64,000 nt of DNA, taken from NCBI GenBank assembly GCA_963930775.1, contig OZ005699.1:765501-829500 (forward strand). Direction: 5' to 3'. Source of the DNA: Cliona cf. orientalis (taxonomy: Eukaryota > Porifera > Demospongiae > Clionaida > Clionaidae). The position numbers and the translations under genes are program-made. Position 1 is the stretch's first letter. Each line of letters opens with the position of its first letter. The notes beneath the pieces are model-generated. The model saw only the letters and a program-made list of their open reading frames with translations, was not told where the DNA came from and did no database searches. Shown here piece by piece: positions 60,563 to 64,000 of the stretch.

Positions 60563-61371
60563 CTTGAGAACGGCTATGTAGCTAGATCTACTCTGAACAA
60601 TATATTTACAATGTAAGCTTACTGAGCACCTGATGTCATAATGCTGTTCATTTAATTGTGATATCAATATTATATACCGTACCCTCGTGAAATTTTAAAG
60701 AGGGCCCATGGGCAGTGCACCTTACATTGGGCTAAGGGGGGGGGGGTGGGCTGATATTTGAGGTATCAGTATCGCGTTTATACACGAAAGAGCGCCCAGA
60801 TAAGTGAATGTGTCATGTCAAGAGCATAATAATTAATAATAATATTATTAATATGAATAATATGTGAAGCAGCATGTCATAGTACATGATCAATAATGAC
60901 ATTATTGATCATAATGGTGACAATTGCCTACAATTGCTACAGTGCACATGCCGCATCATGCACCGAAGGAGTGTAGCTAGCTACCCAAGAGAAGTATACC
61001 CCCACCGTGACCGGGAAAGGATGTACCCCTTGCACTCTTCCCTCCCAGCTTAAGTACTAGCAAAGAGGCAAGTGTGTACCCCCATACTATTGCTCTCCCA
61101 ACTCTAAGACGGTAATACTGGAAGGAAAGATCGAGTGTAGCTACCCCTGCACTCTCAGGCAGTCTCTCCCTGCTTAGTAATAGGCAAGAAAGATTGTATC
61201 CCTACTAGGCTATATCCCCACACTATTTTAACCCCTACTTTCTCGAGTGGCAGGAAGAGCTGATTAGCGCTTTTGCCAGCCCTGGTACACGTACACGTAT
61301 TAGCGTCACGCGATTAAATGACACTTTTTTGGCCAACTGGCATCTTGACAAGGAATTGTGTGCTGAGAAGA
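60563..61371. other. Spacer between members 4 and 5
   Basis: Paralogue of 58842-59698 with the same 3' flank, G-run and GTGTACCCC/GCACTCTT units. No gene is seen. Confidence 0.6.
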
Positions 61372-62226
61372 ATGGCGGTAGAGCCTTTATGTACCACTCG
61401 AGGATCCAAAGAAGACGGTGATGCGCAGATAGACACACATTTTCAACCGTCGCATATACCGGTAGACGATTTTAATATGGATGCCAAGGTTGCGGGCGTG
61501 ATACAAAAGGTACGCGAACAACAGCATTTGCTTAGAGAAAATCTGGAGGATTTTTCTAAAGCGCTTGAAGCCGGACTCGCTCAACAAGAGACACTCAAGA
61601 AGAATTTGCTTAAACTAGGGAGGGAAATGGATGCCACCTCGTCGATGCGGAGACGTCATATTGAGGAGTTGTGTAAACATTGGAAAGTTATAGCCGAGAG
61701 GAGAAAGTCCTTAGAATCAGGCCACAACATACCAGGTGATCTTGCCATGGTGGCTGTGTATGTTGAGCAGGCTATCTGTGCCTACGTGCTACCGGAAGTA
61801 TTTTCAGTGAACGACGTTAGCGCCAATCTATATTCTCTTTTGAAGTTTTTGAATGGTGACAACCTCTTTCCTTTGGATCCAGATGAGTGCGACTGTGAGG
61901 GGATATTAAGCTGTGCACGGGAAAAATGGGAAACTATATGTAAGAATTTCAATTTTCCCGATGTGTCGAAAACGAAAGCAGGTGGGTGGACTGTGTACGA
62001 TTCCGATGTACCTGGCGATATCAGAGCTATCGAAGTGCTAAAAATGTGTGGAGTCTGCATAGATTTCCCCTGTCCAATCCGCCTGAAATACGCTGAGGAG
62101 AAGGTGGAGGCCATGAAGGATAAACTACCTCCGTGGCAGTTTGAGTTGATTGCTGAATTCATTGGATCACTGAGGGATAAGATAATAAAGACTGGACTCC
62201 ATCATAACTACCTTCACTTAGATTAA
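61372..62226 (+). CDS. Coiled-coil family, member 5
   Basis: Single exon, 284 aa from the conserved ATG 61372. An in-frame ATG at 61318 would add 18 residues but is not shared. Its coil (AGVIQKVREQQHLLRENLED) and the MCGVCIDFPCPIRLKYAEE segment resemble the broken member 2 more than members 3 and 4, which have IFVGKNYP there, so segments appear to have been exchanged between copies. The other domain landmarks are conserved. Confidence 0.85.
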   Translation: MAVEPLCTTRGSKEDGDAQIDTHFQPSHIPVDDFNMDAKVAGVIQKVREQQHLLRENLEDFSKALEAGLAQQETLKKNLLKLGREMDATSSMRRRHIEELCKHWKVIAERRKSLESGHNIPGDLAMVAVYVEQAICAYVLPEVFSVNDVSANLYSLLKFLNGDNLFPLDPDECDCEGILSCAREKWETICKNFNFPDVSKTKAGGWTVYDSDVPGDIRAIEVLKMCGVCIDFPCPIRLKYAEEKVEAMKDKLPPWQFELIAEFIGSLRDKIIKTGLHHNYLHLD

Positions 62227-62688
62227 CTTGAGGACAGCTATGTAGCTAGATCTACTCTGAACAATATTATAGCTCCAATGTAAGCTTACTGAACACCTGA
62301 TGTCATTATAATGCCGTTGATTTAATTATGATATCGATACAATAATTTATCATTAAATATTATGCCGGGTGACTGTCACGTGCACACGACTGCAGTGTGA
62401 AAGAATATGGAATGAAATTCAGCGTTAGAATTCACCCCCTTTTGCTAGACTCTTGGGTGAGAAACAGCGTTAGCTCCACCTACTGGGGGGGGGGATTGAT
62501 TGTACACTCAGAATGGAGCTATTTTCCACAAAACTGGCTGTTTTGTCGCTGCTAATAATTAAATATTTTGCTCGTGATCATTAATAATTTTCTCACCTCG
62601 CGCTCGATAGGTATTAACGCATGCGCAAGTGCTTCATCCGGCCCCGCCCTCAATCAGAGGGAGTGATGCGAAATGAGCCACTGACATC
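62227..62688. promoter_or_regulatory. Spacer with promoter-like end before member 6
   Basis: Begins with the common 3' flank, then unique DNA. An ACGCATGCGCAAG motif (about 62617-62629, NRF-1-like) lies 60 bp before the next ATG. Confidence 0.5.
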
Positions 62689-63515
62689 ATGGAGTTACAG
62701 ACCCAGTTGGAGGAGAAAGGAAAGTTGATAAACTCCGAAATGGGTGTTCTATCGAAACAAGTAAAAGAACTGGGAGATAGACTTCAAAGAATGGAAGAAA
62801 AGGACAAGTGGATTCGAGAGAAAATCGAGTTCCTCTCTAAGGGGATAAATACACAACAACAGGAGTATCAGAGCCTTACAGAGGGTTCAAGAGAAGTGAA
62901 GCACAAGGTCACAGAGCTTAAAAGTGGAACAAGGAAGATGGCTGAGTCCATAAACTCGACACAAGATCGAATTGAAGACTTTCAAAAGCAGTTGGCCACC
63001 ACCATCGAGCAAGAAAGAAAAGCCCAGCAAGGTGACCTATTGATGGTGAGCTACTGTCGGATAGCGTGTTATTATGAGCAGGCCTTATGTTCGCACGTAC
63101 TACCAGAAGTATTTAACAATGATAGCCAGCAGGATGCAAACATCCACAATCTTTTGGACTGCATAAATGGTGACAACGAAGGGGCCTTCCCCCTCGATCC
63201 AAAGGAGTATGATCACAAAAAAGTATTATCTGAGGCGAGAGAGAGGTGGAGCACCACGTGCGAGAAGCTGGATCTACCCAGTGAGTGGAAAAGGAGGAGG
63301 GGAGGCTGGAAGGTTTGGGATCACACAATCCCCGCCGAGATCAGGGCCTTGGACGTCCTGAGGCTGGGGAGGAAGAGTATTCTAGAGAGAGTGAAGCCCA
63401 TCGCATTGAAAGTTGCCCGAGGAGAATTTATCATTGATTGAGGATAATATGTCCTCGTGGGAGTTTGAATTGGTCACTAGATTTATTGGCTCCCTTAGGA
63501 CGTATATACAATGTC
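62689..63515 (+). pseudogene. Coiled-coil family, member 6 (divergent, frameshifted)
   Basis: ATG 62689 opens 250 aa: a long coiled coil (about 1-115), then YYEQALCSHVLPEVF, FPLDPKEYDHKKVL, WKRRRGGWKVWD and IRALDVL. Near 63411 the frame breaks. The expected EENLSLIEDN, WEFELV and FIGSLR continue in the +1-shifted frame (from about 63414 to about 63500), after which the C-terminus departs from the family. One indel separates the halves, so this is either a recent pseudogene or a sequencing error in an otherwise intact gene. Confidence 0.7.
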
Positions 63516-63749
63516 ATGGTAAACGGTCGACTGAATCACGAACACCTTACGCTGGATTGACAGATAAGCATTTGACGACCATTCCCAACTATCATCTTAT
63601 AAAACAGTATTTGTTACATTCCTAGTAGCAATTTACTTTTCTGAAACAAGCAATGTTTGCACAGTAAAGGTATCAAATCATGAAATTTGGTACAGATACA
63701 GACGAATATGGAAAATGGTTCTATAAATATTTAGATAATAAATTATTTA

Positions 63750-63995
63750 TTTATTTTGTCAGTCTAAAGTATGCTGAGGAGAACATGGAATCCATGAAGG
63801 ACGAACTACCTCTGTGGCAGTTTGAGTTGGTTGCTGACTTCATTGGGTCGTCGAGGGAGCTAGAAGATAAAAAATGGACTCCATCATGATTATATTTTAA
63901 ATTTTGATATGGTGTCAAGCAAATGGAAAAACGTTATAAAATATTAATGGCTTACTTGATAATTACTATGAACCCTTGACCATCTCCCCAGTAGC
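63750..63995 (+). pseudogene. 3' fragment of a member-1-like gene
   Basis: Codes for SLKYAEENMESMKDELPLWQ and the FIGS end, then runs into 3' flank nearly identical to 50182-50245 (ATATGGTGTCAAGCAAATGG). No 5' part is present in the window. A frameshift replaces the HHDYILLD ending. Confidence 0.8.
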
Positions 63996-64000
63996 TGCAC

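Overview
The window is eukaryotic, probably from a sponge (demosponge-like). This is inferred from intron-rich SRCR/immunoglobulin receptor genes, an I-domain-less integrin alpha, mostly short introns, and AT-rich intergenic DNA full of TAATATTA-type and GCTAGCTA-type runs. No species can be named from sequence alone. No tRNA, rRNA or CRISPR array was found.

Region 1 (1-35.2 kb, minus strand) is a tandem array of four paralogous receptor genes, here called SRCR-A (partial, 5' end only), B, C and D. B and C were rebuilt as 19-exon genes whose coding lengths close exactly (1513 and 1509 aa). Their order is signal peptide, seven SRCR domains, four Ig-like domains, a Cys-containing membrane-proximal domain, one transmembrane helix and a tail with two YxxM motifs. 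D is damaged by three frameshifts and a lost splice donor. A Ser/Thr-rich membrane mucin lies upstream of D (33.4-35.2 kb), and a decayed mucin copy lies between C and D, so the duplication unit once held receptor plus mucin. A 2.1-kb TIR element, a 384-bp foldback MITE and a 0.78-kb TIR element interrupt the array.

Region 2 (35.2-49 kb, plus strand) is a 24-exon integrin alpha gene (1201 aa, frame closes exactly) that diverges from the mucin across a 0.8-kb shared promoter region. Its 5-kb intron 21 holds three intact single-exon antisense genes for an unrecognised multi-pass membrane family. Several other introns carry CT microsatellites and foldback hairpins.

Region 3 (49-64 kb) is an expansion of an unrecognised single-exon family with an N-terminal coiled coil and a conserved C-terminal domain of about 160 residues. 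There are four intact plus-strand copies, one copy with three frameshifts, one frameshifted divergent copy, a 3' fragment and a divergent minus-strand relative. Non-LTR retrotransposon fragments in opposite orientation flank the relative, and low-complexity DNA lies between.

Taken together, the window looks like an adhesion and recognition locus: tandem SRCR-Ig receptors, a mucin and an integrin alpha side by side, plus two uncharacterised expanding families. That functional reading is inference.
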